A stretch of DNA of 64,000 nucleotides, from contig NZ_LT732526.1 of the NCBI RefSeq assembly GCF_900155545.1, forward strand, positions 2,968,656 to 3,032,655, written 5' to 3'. The translations under genes were made by a program, and so were the position numbers. The notes beneath the pieces are model-generated. The model did not search any database and was not told the origin of the DNA. It saw only the letters and a list, made by a program, of their open reading frames with translations. This document shows positions 34,209 to 43,670 of the stretch, piece after piece. How positions within the stretch are numbered: the first letter of the stretch is position 1; each line of letters starts with the position of its first letter. The stretch comes from Clostridium sp. Marseille-P2415. GTDB lineage: Bacteria; Bacillota; Clostridia; Lachnospirales; Lachnospiraceae.

Positions 34209-35191
34209 CCTTCCCTTCCTTTCTCCACGTTAATTTTAGTGATATATTCCTCATATTTCCTGGCAATATACATTCCCGTAATTTCCCCGCACGGCTCCAT
34301 CGCCTCGGCCGTAAAGCATCTTAAATGGTTGGTAACACAGTCATATCCTGCCATGCAGGAAAATTCCACCCCTCCGGAAAAACGGGGATTGCACTCTAAT
34401 ATGTGAAACTCACCATCTTCCGTCTCAATGAATTCAAAATTTACGCAGCCATTGATTTGAAGACCATTTGCAATATCCCTGCACACCGCTTCTAATTGGC
34501 TGTCTGAAAACACCAGAACCGAGGTCCCCGCACCGTTTTGCGTCCGCAAAAGCTCCTTCCTGCAGATAACCGCAGTCTCCCCTGTTTCTGCCTTCCTTAC
34601 GATATCCGCGGTTATGACGCTCCCTTTATAAAATGGCTGCACCACAAAATCCTCCGGATTGCTGCAGCCCAAAAGGCCTTTCAGTTCCACGCCTGAATGA
34701 ATATAATGAAGGCCCTGGCTGCTTCTTCCATTAAATGGCTTAACGACTGCAGGATAGGTTATAGTATCCGGGTCAGCCTCACATAAGTCCATGGTAGGAA
34801 TGGGGTTTCCTAAGCCTTTTTCTTTTAAAAAACGGTAAAACCTTCTTTTGTCCCTGCATATGCTTAGAGTTTCCTCCGACGGCAGGCATAACGTAACTCC
34901 TGATTCTAAAAACTCCCTGCGGCGCCGGTTTAATACATCTGCCTCCACATCGGTCAGGACGATGAGCGCCTCCGCCCCCTCTTCCCTGCAGATTTCCATT
35001 ATGCGGCCTGTATACCTTTGTTCCTCAGCCGCACAGGGAACCTGATAAAAGGAAGCAACGCTGCCGGAGTCAGCAATCCATTCCCTCGGGTAAATATCGC
35101 ACCCGATCACCCGGATTCCACTTTTTTTTAAGTTTTTAATTACAATATCCGCTGAAAATGAACCGATTGCGGTCACCAATGCTGTATTCAT
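34205..35191 (-). CDS. ATP-grasp ligase (carbamoyl-phosphate-synthase-like)
   Basis: The 328-residue protein has a Rossmann-like N-terminal domain (LVTAIGSFSADIVIKNLKKS, VIGCDIY). The ATP-grasp core follows, with AVVKPFNGRSSQGL, INGCVNFEFIE and ILECNPRFSGG (Glu and Asn metal ligands near residue 275). Such enzymes join a carboxylate to an amine or similar nucleophile using ATP. Sitting between a glycosyltransferase and an aminotransferase, it may acylate an amino sugar with an amino acid during glycan synthesis; that is an inference. AGGAGG precedes the ATG. Confidence 0.8.
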   Translation of the reverse strand: MNTALVTAIGSFSADIVIKNLKKSGIRVIGCDIYPREWIADSGSVASFYQVPCAAEEQRYTGRIMEICREEGAEALIVLTDVEADVLNRRRREFLESGVTLCLPSEETLSICRDKRRFYRFLKEKGLGNPIPTMDLCEADPDTITYPAVVKPFNGRSSQGLHYIHSGVELKGLLGCSNPEDFVVQPFYKGSVITADIVRKAETGETAVICRKELLRTQNGAGTSVLVFSDSQLEAVCRDIANGLQINGCVNFEFIETEDGEFHILECNPRFSGGVEFSCMAGYDCVTNHLRCFTAEAMEPCGEITGMYIARKYEEYITKINVEKGREG

Positions 35192-35239
35192 GGTTTGCCT
35201 CCTAATGATTCAGACATACATCGAGTGCCTGATACCAGC

Positions 35240-36349
35240 CTATCCGGCATTTATTATTATATCGCAGATACGGTCGACCTGATCAAGAGAAAGTTCGGCG
35301 TAAAGGGGCAGGGTCAGTACGCTGTCCGCCGCCTTTTTTGCCTTAGGAAGGCTCACTCCTTTAAACCGTTCCCGGTAGCAGTCAAAGTCCGTGATCAGCG
35401 GGTAAAAATATTTTCTGGCAAAAATATGGTGGGATGCCAGTAAGTCATATACCTCATTCCTGGTTAATGGAAAGCCGTCAAATACCACAGGAAAATATGC
35501 ATAATTCGGACGGATTCCTTCCTTCGGCCCGGTCAGGCGGATGCCGGGGATTCCTGATAAACGCTCCCGGTAACGCTCTGACACCAGCCTGCGCTTTTCG
35601 ATGTTGTCGTCCACATGGCGGAGATTACAGATCCCCATGGCTGCCTGAAACTCATTCATTTTCGCATTGCCGCCTATATACTCCACAGATTCCTTGCCGG
35701 TTATTCCAAAATTTTTCAAATAATTGAACAGAATTTCCAAAGACGGATCATGAAAGGCCACCGCACCTCCCTCTATGGTATTGTAGACTTTTGTGGCATG
35801 GAAGCTGAACATGGAAGCATCTCCGTAAGTTCCGATCCCTCTTCCATTTACTTCCACGCCAAACGCATGAGCGGCATCGTATATCACTTTCAGATTATAC
35901 TTTGCGGCAATTCTTTCGATCTTGTCCACATCACAGACGTTGCCATAAACATGGACCGGTAAAATAGCGGAGGTCTTTTCCGTGATCAGCTCCTCGATCT
36001 TATCTGCATCTATGGTATAATCATCTTCCCGGATATCGCAGAACACCGGGGTTAAATTATTCCTTACAATGGCATGTGTGGTGGACGCAAAGGAAAACGG
36101 GGTCGTGATCACCTCTCCGGTCAGATTCATAGCCTGCAGAGCCATTTCAAGAGCCATGTGTCCGTTGACGAACAGCAAAAGATTCCGCACCTTTAAATAC
36201 TCCTTTAACTGTTCCTTTAACCGGTCGTGAAATTCCCCCATATTGGTCATCCAGGCAGTTTCCCAAATCGGCTTGATCTCTTCTATAAATTCTTCATAAG
36301 AAGGCATGGAAGCCCTCGTTACTAATATTTCTTTCTCTTCCGGTAACAT
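35240..36349 (-). CDS. DegT/DnrJ/EryC1/StrS sugar aminotransferase
   Basis: This 369-residue PLP-dependent enzyme has TTPFSFASTTHAI, DIREDDYTID, YDAAHAFGVE, and the PLP lysine in FSFHATKVYNTIEGG (about residue 190). It would aminate a keto-sugar nucleotide, as in amino-sugar synthesis for surface glycans. The dehydratases that normally make keto-sugar substrates are not in this window, so the precursor must come from elsewhere. It is in the same direction as its neighbours, with GGAGG upstream of the ATG. Confidence 0.85.
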   Translation of the reverse strand: MLPEEKEILVTRASMPSYEEFIEEIKPIWETAWMTNMGEFHDRLKEQLKEYLKVRNLLLFVNGHMALEMALQAMNLTGEVITTPFSFASTTHAIVRNNLTPVFCDIREDDYTIDADKIEELITEKTSAILPVHVYGNVCDVDKIERIAAKYNLKVIYDAAHAFGVEVNGRGIGTYGDASMFSFHATKVYNTIEGGAVAFHDPSLEILFNYLKNFGITGKESVEYIGGNAKMNEFQAAMGICNLRHVDDNIEKRRLVSERYRERLSGIPGIRLTGPKEGIRPNYAYFPVVFDGFPLTRNEVYDLLASHHIFARKYFYPLITDFDCYRERFKGVSLPKAKKAADSVLTLPLYAELSLDQVDRICDIIINAG

Positions 36350-36398
36350 AATGCCATTATCCTCCGATTTCCTATGTTTCCTCTTTCTTTCCCGCCGG

Positions 36399-37319
36399 TC
36401 AGATGGAAAACATCTGTCCCAATGTCCTGATGCAGGTACTTTTCAAAAATTTGTATTTCCAAATAGTGCATATCTTTCCCACCCGGCTTTTCTGCGGAAG
36501 CCTTACGAATTGTTCCAGGACCTCTCTCTGTTCCCGGGACAGCTTCTCTTCATAACAGTTCAAAAAAAGCTCCGCCTGCCGAAACATTTTCCGGTAATTT
36601 TCCCGGACCCGGTCCCTGTTTTCAAACCGCTTTTTATACTGTTCCAAACCGCTTCGGGAACCGACCTGATTGCCTCCGTGCTGCCGGTAAAGGACCAGGG
36701 GCCGGTCAACGTAGGCGATCCTTCCAAAGCAGCTTGCAAGAAGCCCAAGCCACCAGTCGTGCATGACACATTCATCCGGAAAATGTATCAGGAATCGAAG
36801 GAAAGCTTTATTGATCATCACCGTATTCCCGGTGATGTTATTCTCAACCAGATAATGGCTGAGCCGGTTATCATGAACTGCTATTTTCTGGTATGCTGCC
36901 ATGGATTCGTGAAGAATGCGCCCCTCCTCATCCGTAACCGACAGATCACTATGAACCAGCAGCGGAATGTCCGTTCCGTAATCCGCTTCCATTCTCTTCA
37001 TTTCCCGTAACGTAGCCTCCACCTTATCCGGAAGCCATACATCATCCTGATCACAAAGCATGACATACTCATCCGTTACAGCTGCCAGAAGGCGGAAAAA
37101 ATTATTCTGGGCACTGCCGGACCTTTCGTTATTTTCAAGGCTTTTTACCCGGTCCGGATACCGTTCCTCATATTCCCGGATTATGGCAGGGGTTCTGTCT
37201 TCCGAAAGGTCATCGGAGATCACGATGGTCAAATCCGTAAAAGACTGGTTCAAAACAGATTCAATCTGCTTTCCAATGTATTTTTCTCCGTTATAGGATG
37301 CCAGAAGCACCGATACCAC
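36399..37319 (-). CDS. Glycosyltransferase family 2
   Basis: This 306-residue GT-A protein starts VSVLLASYNGEKYIGKQIES, with ISDDLSEDRT, VMLCDQDDVWLP (D-x-D) and CVMHDWWLGLLA. The last block is typical of rhamnosyltransferase-like enzymes in rhamnan and capsule clusters. The start is a GTG at 37319 with GGAGG 8 bases upstream. The sugar donor is probably a deoxyhexose nucleotide, by analogy only. Confidence 0.83.
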   Translation of the reverse strand: MVSVLLASYNGEKYIGKQIESVLNQSFTDLTIVISDDLSEDRTPAIIREYEERYPDRVKSLENNERSGSAQNNFFRLLAAVTDEYVMLCDQDDVWLPDKVEATLREMKRMEADYGTDIPLLVHSDLSVTDEEGRILHESMAAYQKIAVHDNRLSHYLVENNITGNTVMINKAFLRFLIHFPDECVMHDWWLGLLASCFGRIAYVDRPLVLYRQHGGNQVGSRSGLEQYKKRFENRDRVRENYRKMFRQAELFLNCYEEKLSREQREVLEQFVRLPQKSRVGKICTIWKYKFLKSTCIRTLGQMFSI

Positions 37320-37355
37320 ACGTCATTCCTCCTTCCGGGCAAAGAAAGGGACTTT

Positions 37356-38252
37356 CTACCAGGACAGTCCCAAAATTTCAGTTAAAAACCAGATCTCTGC
37401 CATGAGAAATTCCAGGAAAGCTCTTACCAGGCATTCCTGAAACCGGTTGATTCCCAGATAATTTTTATAGTAATGGAGCTTACTCTTATGAAGAAGCGCC
37501 TGTTTCTTTAAAATGGATCCCACATTCTTATTGATCGACACAGAATGGAGGTGTACATAGGACCGGTTTAAAAGAAGTATTGTCCGGTATCCCTTTTTCT
37601 TAAGCGTAAACCCCAGGATCTTTTCTTCATAATATAGGAAAACATCCTCATCATAAAGGCCGCATTCCATAAGGGCTTCTAAGTCCGCCATGAAAAGAGA
37701 GCCTGCTACAGCGTCCACATAAGCGTACCGTTCCTTCCCGCTTTGTGCCCTTCCAGGATCAGCTTTTAATTCCGGCCTGTCATTCAGCCAGCGCTTCAAA
37801 AGCCGTCTGGTAATAAGTCCGGTATCAAGCAGATCCCCAAGCAGACCGTTAAGCCGCCAGCTTGACAAAGCAATGGCTCCTGTTCCGTCTGTGGTAACTG
37901 CTGCCGCCACTGCCAGGCGGTTTACCCGGAAAAAGGATTCCTTCATGGCCCGTATGCATTCCTCTGAAACCTTTACATCCGGATTGGCGATCAGTACATG
38001 GGTGGCATGAAGCATCCGGTAAGCATACCGGATCCCCTGGTTATTGCCATAGCCATAGCCTCCATTCCTTTCAGAGCGGATAAAATGGACCTTTCCTCCG
38101 GCTAGCTCCTTTAGCTTCGCAGCAGAATCATCGGTGGAATGATTGTCCACAATGACAATGGAATCCAGCGTTTCGTAACCCGATATGGATTTTACCAGAC
38201 CTGTGGTGGTTTCCGCGTCATTATAATTGAGAATGATACAGCTAATATTCAT
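37356..38252 (-). CDS. Glycosyltransferase family 2
   Basis: This 298-residue protein has the GT-A start CIILNYNDAETTTGLVKSI and IVDNHSTDDSAAKL. NGGYGYGNNQGIRYA and IANPDVKVS follow, the pattern of the GT2 subgroup that includes rhamnosyl- and galactofuranosyltransferases. It may act with the neighbouring UDP-galactopyranose mutase, but this is not proven. AAAGGAG precedes the ATG. Confidence 0.82.
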   Translation of the reverse strand: MNISCIILNYNDAETTTGLVKSISGYETLDSIVIVDNHSTDDSAAKLKELAGGKVHFIRSERNGGYGYGNNQGIRYAYRMLHATHVLIANPDVKVSEECIRAMKESFFRVNRLAVAAAVTTDGTGAIALSSWRLNGLLGDLLDTGLITRRLLKRWLNDRPELKADPGRAQSGKERYAYVDAVAGSLFMADLEALMECGLYDEDVFLYYEEKILGFTLKKKGYRTILLLNRSYVHLHSVSINKNVGSILKKQALLHKSKLHYYKNYLGINRFQECLVRAFLEFLMAEIWFLTEILGLSW

Positions 38253-38264
38253 ACCCGCTCCTTT

Positions 38265-39242
38265 TTAAGAACCTTTTCTGGAATTGATCACCTGCATCCC
38301 AAACCGGCGGCTTACAAAATCCCGCAAGGATGGACATAAAAAAGTGGCATAATCCATCAGGTGATAGAAAGCCATATAAAGACGGCTTCCCTTTTCCTTC
38401 GGCGTCCCGGCCCACGGGGTACGGGAGAGATAATATTCATAAACCCTTCGGTAGTGGTTTCGGTTTCCCTGCTTCCATGGCCTTTCATCTCCCATGAAAT
38501 GCAGGATGGAAGGATGCTTTTTGGCCTGCAGAAAACCTTTTTTCGTGAGGTTTCCATAAACAGGGGATAACCTTACCAAATGGCCGTACCGGAAATACCG
38601 GTAATTGGTGAAAAAATTATACCGGGGAGATAATGGTTTGATTCTCCCCTTTAAGGCTCCGTTAATGGTATCCTGGTCGCCGGCAAAGAGCTTCCCGCCC
38701 ATGGAGCAGTAAAAATCCAGAAGCTGCTTCTGGGCGTTTTCCTCCCTCCAGCGCTTTAAATCGATCAAAAGAACGCCGGAATTAAAATAAGGAGCCTCCG
38801 GCAAAAGACCGATTTCTTCCTTAACAGACGGGTATATGGTAGGTTCCATCACCGCGCCCAGCATAAAGGTACCCAAATCCTTTTCCCACAGGCTTTTTAA
38901 GGACGTAAGCACCACGGTATCGCAGTCCAGATACAGCACCCGGTCTGTTTCCTCCGGAAGGACCTCTCCTAAGAACAGCCGGGCCATGATGCTCAAATCA
39001 AAACCGCCCGTATCCACTTTATAGGAGAACCGCTCCTTTAAATCCCCCAGTTCTATGACCGTTAACTTCCGCCCGAATGCATCTGCTACTGTCTTAAGGC
39101 GCTCTCTGGTCTGTCCGGATAAGCCCATGGACAATATATATACATGGATATCCGGAACCTCCCTGTTATGCTCCAAAAGGGAATCGAGTGATACTGCCAG
39201 ATGTCTGGCATAATTATCGTTGGAAGCGTATACAACGTTCAT
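38265..39242 (-). CDS. Glycosyltransferase family 8
   Basis: This protein of about 325 residues begins NVVYASNDNYARHLAVSL, with VLYLDCDTVV (D-x-D metal site) and APYFNSGVLLIDLKRWR. LHFMGDERPWK follows near the C terminus, all hallmarks of GT8 retaining galactosyl/glucosyltransferases (LgtC-like). It would add a hexose from a UDP-sugar to the growing glycan. The ATG at 39242 has GGAGG 5 bases upstream and is preferred to one 12 bases earlier. Confidence 0.86.
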   Translation of the reverse strand: MNVVYASNDNYARHLAVSLDSLLEHNREVPDIHVYILSMGLSGQTRERLKTVADAFGRKLTVIELGDLKERFSYKVDTGGFDLSIMARLFLGEVLPEETDRVLYLDCDTVVLTSLKSLWEKDLGTFMLGAVMEPTIYPSVKEEIGLLPEAPYFNSGVLLIDLKRWREENAQKQLLDFYCSMGGKLFAGDQDTINGALKGRIKPLSPRYNFFTNYRYFRYGHLVRLSPVYGNLTKKGFLQAKKHPSILHFMGDERPWKQGNRNHYRRVYEYYLSRTPWAGTPKEKGSRLYMAFYHLMDYATFLCPSLRDFVSRRFGMQVINSRKGS

Positions 39243-39274
39243 AGATTCCTCCAATTCCGTATCTTATAAGGCTC

Positions 39275-40378
39275 TTATAAAAATTCTGTTTCCGCAACCT
39301 TCATGGCGGATTCAATCACTTTGTCCATGTCATAATACTTATATTCGCCTAGCCGCCCGCCAAAAATCACCTTTTCTTCTTTCTCCGCCAGCGTGGCATA
39401 TTTCCGGAATAACTCCTGGTTTTTCTCATCATTGACCGGATAGTAAGGTTCCATGCCTTCGCTCCAGGTTACCGGATATTCCCGGGTTATGACGGACTTC
39501 GGCTGTGTCCCGAATTCAAAATGCTTGTGTTCGATGATCCTGGTATAAGGAGTCTCCCTGTCTGTGTAATTCACAACCGCTACTCCCTGGTAATTATCAG
39601 TATCCGCCACTTCCGTTTCAAACTTTAAGCTCCGATACTCCAGCTTGCCGAACTGATAGCCATAGTAAGCATCAATGGTGCCCGTGTATACAACTTTATC
39701 TCCCAATCCATCATAATATTTTTTGTTTTCAAGATAATCCGTACCTGTTTCAATATCACAGCCTTCAAACAGCTTTTCAATTATCACATTGTATCCGCCG
39801 ATCGGAATTCCCTGATACAAATCATTGAAATAATTGTTATCATAGGTAAAACGTACGGGAAGGCGCTTTATGATAAAAGCAGGCAGGTCCTTACAGTCCC
39901 TTCCCCATTGCTTTTCCGTATAGCCTTTCACCAGCTTTTCGTAAATATCCGTCCCCACAAGACTGATCGCCTGTTCCTCCAGATTCCCCGGTTCCCCTTT
40001 GACATAAGCCTTCTGTTCTTCGATCTTTGCTTTTGCTTCTGCCGGGGTAGACACGCCCCACATCTTACTGAAGGTGTTCATATTAAAGGGCATATTATAC
40101 ATCTCGCCTTTGTAGTTCGCCACGGGACTGTTGGTATACCGGTTAAACTCTGCCAATTCATTTACAAACTTCCATACCTTTCTGTTACTGGTATGAAAGA
40201 TGTGGGCTCCGTAACGGTGTACATGAATCCCTTCCGTCTCTTCACAATAAATGTTGCCTCCAATATGATCCCTTTTTTCTATTACAAGGCACTTTTTTCC
40301 TTTTTGTCTGGCCAGATATGCAAAAACACCGGAATAAAGCCCGCTGCCGACCAGGACATAATCATACTTTTTCATCAT
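39275..40378 (-). CDS. glf: UDP-galactopyranose mutase
   Basis: This flavoprotein of about 367 residues converts UDP-galactopyranose to UDP-galactofuranose. The FAD-binding start DYVLVGSGLYSGVFAYLARQ is present, with RYGAHIFHTSN, the substrate region MPFNMNTF and EKQWGRDCKDLP. The C-terminal block REYPVTW followed by YPVND is also diagnostic. It indicates that the surface glycan contains galactofuranose. AGGAG 7 bases upstream supports the ATG at 40378. It is the first gene of the second glycan block, directly behind a sigma-A promoter. Confidence 0.93.
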   Translation of the reverse strand: MMKKYDYVLVGSGLYSGVFAYLARQKGKKCLVIEKRDHIGGNIYCEETEGIHVHRYGAHIFHTSNRKVWKFVNELAEFNRYTNSPVANYKGEMYNMPFNMNTFSKMWGVSTPAEAKAKIEEQKAYVKGEPGNLEEQAISLVGTDIYEKLVKGYTEKQWGRDCKDLPAFIIKRLPVRFTYDNNYFNDLYQGIPIGGYNVIIEKLFEGCDIETGTDYLENKKYYDGLGDKVVYTGTIDAYYGYQFGKLEYRSLKFETEVADTDNYQGVAVVNYTDRETPYTRIIEHKHFEFGTQPKSVITREYPVTWSEGMEPYYPVNDEKNQELFRKYATLAEKEEKVIFGGRLGEYKYYDMDKVIESAMKVAETEFL

Positions 40379-40413
40379 TTTCAATCTCCTGTCTTTGTTA
40401 TAAACTGTGTTCC

Positions 40414-40442
40414 ATTATACTAGAACCGAAATGAATTGTAAA
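40414..40442 (-). promoter_or_regulatory. Promoter of the glf-headed glycan operon
   Basis: On the minus strand TTTACA (40442-40437) stands 17 bases before a perfect TATAAT (40419-40414), about 35 bases upstream of glf. It is the best promoter for the eight genes down to 33222. Confidence 0.7.
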
Positions 40443-40515
40443 CTCTCTATAAAAATGGAGGTCTGATATTGTTAATTCTCTGTATTCTTCCCCATTACGG
40501 TTAAATAGAAAGGAT

Positions 40516-40555
40516 GGGATCAGCCCTGTCATGAAAAGGCTGATCCCACCCTTAT
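40516..40555 (-). terminator. Terminator after leuA
   Basis: A perfect 10-bp stem (GGGATCAGCC at 40516-40525, GGCTGATCCC at 40538-40547) lies just beyond the leuA stop codon. The T content downstream on the minus strand is moderate. Confidence 0.65.
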
Positions 40556-40562
40556 ATTTTAA

Positions 40563-42227
40563 TTAATAGAATAACCGGTTAACCGCGCTGAAGATACCCC
40601 GAATAGACGCTCTCGTAATGTTGGAACTGATGCCTACCCCATAGGTAGCCCGGCCTGTTTTCACATCCAGCAAATGGATGTAGGAAGCTGCCTCTGCTCC
40701 GGAACCGGAGGTAAGCGCATGCTCGTAGTAGTCCAGAACCCGGATCTCGATACCAAGTTCTTTTTCCAGACCTTTCTGTATCGCATCGATGGGCCCGTTT
40801 CCGACTCCCTCGAAGGTCTTCTCTACGCCGTGGTCCGTATAACGGACCTTGGCAAGTGTGGAGAACTCCACATCGTCCTCTGCCTCTGTGATCTGACACT
40901 TGAGGAAGTGAATGGGTTCTTTCTTATCTGTGTAGTTATTCCGAAACTCATCCATGATCTGTTCAGGAGCAACCTCACCCTGCTTCTCGGAAATTGCCTG
41001 AATCACATCTGCAAATTCCTTGTGCATGCCCTTCGGAAGCTTGAAGCCATAGAAGGTATCCATAACAAAAGCTACGCCGCCCTTGCCGGACTGGCTGTTG
41101 ATCCGAACGACAGGCTCATACTGCCTGCCGATATCCGATGGATCGATGGGCAGATATGGAACCTCCCAATAAGTATTGTTTCGCTCATGCATGGCCTGCA
41201 TGCCCTTGTTGATGGCATCCTGGTGAGAACCGGAAAAGGCAGTGAAGACAAGCTTGCCCGCATACGGATGTCTGGGCTCCACCTCCATCTTGGTACAGCG
41301 TTCATACACATCTACGGTCTCACGGATATTCTCAAGATTAAGCTCCGGATTGATCCCCTGGGAAAACATGTTATAAGCAACGGTTAATACATCCACATTT
41401 CCGGTACGTTCCCCATTTCCTAAAAGCGTACCTTCCACTCTCTCAGCTCCGGCCAGCAAAGCAAGCTCTGTGGCTGCAATACCGGTTCCCCTGTCATTGT
41501 GGGGGTGAACGCTTAAAATGATGCTGTCACGGTTTTTGAAATGAGTGTTCATCCATTCGATCTGATCCGCATAAACATTGGGAGTCGTCATCTCCACCGT
41601 AGACGGAAGATTAAAAATGATCTTCTTATCCGGTGCGGCTCCCCAGGAATCCTGTACCGCGGTGCAGATATCAAGGGCAAATTCCAGTTCTGTTCCGGTA
41701 AAGCTCTCCGGAGAATATTCGAGAACCACTTCTCCGTCAAAGCCCTGCATATACTGCTTTACCCACTCCGTACCCTGTACGGCGATCTCCTTGATCTCAT
41801 CCATATCTTTATGGAAGACCACATCCCGCTGCAAGGTGGAAGTGGAATTGTAGATATGCACAATCGCTTTTTTAATTCCCTTAAGAGCCTCAAAGGTCCT
41901 TTTAATCAAATGCTCCCGGCACTGGACCAGAACCTGAACCACCACATCATCAGGAATTAACTTTCTTTCCACAAGCTGCCTTAAGAAATCATATTCAATC
42001 TGGGACGCAGCCGGAAAACCAACCTCAATCTCTTTGAAGCCCAGTTTGATCAAAAGGTTGAACATCTCAATCTTCTCTTCCACAACCATGGGCTCAATCA
42101 AAGCCTGGTTCCCGTCTCTCAAGTCAACACTGCACCAGATCGGTGCTTTCTTAATCTCTTTGCACGGCCATTGTCTCTCCGGGTAGCTTACCACCGGCAC
42201 TCTTTTATATCTCTGATAATTCAACAT
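40563..42227 (-). CDS. leuA: 2-isopropylmalate synthase
   Basis: This 554-residue enzyme of the longer (LeuA2, alpha-IPMS) form catalyses the first step of leucine synthesis: acetyl-CoA plus 2-ketoisovalerate gives 2-isopropylmalate. The catalytic barrel has CSVDLRDGNQALIEPM (metal Asp and catalytic Arg) and HPHNDRGTGIA. GNGERTGNVDVL follows, and the C-terminal leucine-binding regulatory domain includes the region around GVGNGPIDAI. It stands alone as a single-gene unit with its own promoter and terminator; the other leu genes are not in this window. Confidence 0.93.
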   Translation of the reverse strand: MLNYQRYKRVPVVSYPERQWPCKEIKKAPIWCSVDLRDGNQALIEPMVVEEKIEMFNLLIKLGFKEIEVGFPAASQIEYDFLRQLVERKLIPDDVVVQVLVQCREHLIKRTFEALKGIKKAIVHIYNSTSTLQRDVVFHKDMDEIKEIAVQGTEWVKQYMQGFDGEVVLEYSPESFTGTELEFALDICTAVQDSWGAAPDKKIIFNLPSTVEMTTPNVYADQIEWMNTHFKNRDSIILSVHPHNDRGTGIAATELALLAGAERVEGTLLGNGERTGNVDVLTVAYNMFSQGINPELNLENIRETVDVYERCTKMEVEPRHPYAGKLVFTAFSGSHQDAINKGMQAMHERNNTYWEVPYLPIDPSDIGRQYEPVVRINSQSGKGGVAFVMDTFYGFKLPKGMHKEFADVIQAISEKQGEVAPEQIMDEFRNNYTDKKEPIHFLKCQITEAEDDVEFSTLAKVRYTDHGVEKTFEGVGNGPIDAIQKGLEKELGIEIRVLDYYEHALTSGSGAEAASYIHLLDVKTGRATYGVGISSNITRASIRGIFSAVNRLFY

Positions 42228-42427
42228 GTCTTATCTCCTCCATAATCAATCAGTCGTCTGTTCTGTCTCTTAACAAGCGTCACAGGCTTTGGAGTCGATA
42301 AATCACGCTGTATTTCTTGACAATGAACAACGTGGTTTTTAAAGGTCTAACCCCATCTTTCATCATTCCTTTGCATTAGAATCACATGCCGCGACTCTGA
42401 CAGTATGCCACGGTAAAGTGTTATGTT

Positions 42428-42456
42428 ATTATAGCACGACTAAAAATGACTTACAA
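42428..42456 (-). promoter_or_regulatory. Promoter of leuA, with a long leader
   Basis: On the minus strand TTGTAA (42456-42451) stands 17 bases before TATAAT (42433-42428). The transcript would have an untranslated leader of about 190 bases. I looked for a T-box specifier/antiterminator and for a leucine-rich leader peptide and found neither. Confidence 0.6.
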
Positions 42457-42500
42457 CAGGAAAATAAAATTTCTGCTGTAAGCCATTATTCTAACATGCT

Positions 42501-43670
42501 TTATTTACTCAGCTGCAAAAGCTTGGATTTTAACTCGCCTTCCATCCGGCTTAATTCCGTCTCCGCTTCCCGGCGTTTGGCTCTGCCCTCTTCCTGGATC
42601 CGGACCACTTCATCCAGAGTCGTTATGAGGGATTCATTGGTTTTCTTAAGGGTTTCCATATCCACAATTCCCCGCTCCGATTCCCTGGCCGTCTGGATGG
42701 TGGCAGTCTTTAATACTTCCGCATTTTTCCGCAGCAGATCATTTGTCATATCCGATACTTCCTTCTGGGCTTTTGCGGCCTGCTCGGAATGGCTGATGCC
42801 GATGGCAAGAACCATCTGGCTCTTCCACAGCGGTACGGTGTTGACCAAAGTGGACTGGATCTTCTCAGTCATCAAGGTATCATTGTTCTGGACCAGACGG
42901 ATCTGAGGAGCCATCTGAATGGATATCATACGGGTGAGCTCTAAGTCATGAAGCTTCTTCTCAAAACGGTTGCACATGGCTGATAAGTCATTGGCTGCCT
43001 GGGCATCCTCCGGAAGGCCGCTCTTAGCCGCCCGGTCCATCAAAGCCGGAAGTTCCTCCTGCTGCACCCTGGAAAGCTTCCTCTTTCCTGCCAGTATATA
43101 CATGGTCAGCTCTTTAAAATAAGCTGTATTCAAATCATACATCTTGTCCAGAAGAGCGATATCCTTTAACAGCTGGATCTGATGGTTTGAAAGAACCTTG
43201 CAGATCTGGTTCACATTGGTTTCCGCCCTGGCATATTTGGCCTTCATGCCCTCCAGCCGGTTTACACTCTTCTTGAAAAAGCCGAAAAAGCCTTTTTCCT
43301 CTTCTTCTGCTTCAAAGCTCTTAAGCTCGGTCACCACTCCTGACAACATCTGTCCGACCTCCCCCAGATCCTTGGACTTTACATTGTCAAGGGCAGCTTC
43401 GGAGAAATCAGCAATCTTTTTCTGGGCTCCGGCACCATATTGAAGGACGAGATTGGAATCCTTTAAATCGATCCTTGCCGCAAAATCAGCCACCTGTTTT
43501 TCTTCCTCCGGTGTTAAATCAGCTTCCAATTCTGCCTTCGCCTCTTCCGGAACGCCCGGCCTGTAAAGCAGTTCGTTTCCTTCCTTCCGGCTGTCGAAAG
43601 CGGTGTCCGGAAGGGGAGTCAATGTCAGTTCCGGAGCTTCTTTTAACATCTCTTCAATATCCTTACTCAT
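42501..43670 (-). CDS. Toxic anion resistance protein TelA/KlaA family
   Basis: This soluble helical protein of about 389 residues matches TelA (PF05816): TPEEEKQVADFAARIDL near the start, FFGFFKKSVNRLEGMKAKY, then long coiled-coil helices and the C-terminal TEKIQSTLVNTVPLWKSQMV. TelA relatives are linked to tellurite and cell-envelope stress resistance, with the mechanism unclear. The start at 43670 has AGGAGG upstream and overlaps the XpaC-like gene by 8 bases; the pair is a well-known two-gene unit. Confidence 0.87.
   Translation of the reverse strand: MSKDIEEMLKEAPELTLTPLPDTAFDSRKEGNELLYRPGVPEEAKAELEADLTPEEEKQVADFAARIDLKDSNLVLQYGAGAQKKIADFSEAALDNVKSKDLGEVGQMLSGVVTELKSFEAEEEEKGFFGFFKKSVNRLEGMKAKYARAETNVNQICKVLSNHQIQLLKDIALLDKMYDLNTAYFKELTMYILAGKRKLSRVQQEELPALMDRAAKSGLPEDAQAANDLSAMCNRFEKKLHDLELTRMISIQMAPQIRLVQNNDTLMTEKIQSTLVNTVPLWKSQMVLAIGISHSEQAAKAQKEVSDMTNDLLRKNAEVLKTATIQTARESERGIVDMETLKKTNESLITTLDEVVRIQEEGRAKRREAETELSRMEGELKSKLLQLSK

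Noticed and set aside
42228-42430. T-box riboswitch before leuA
   Set aside because: No AGGGTGG-type T-box sequence, specifier loop or terminator/antiterminator pair could be found.
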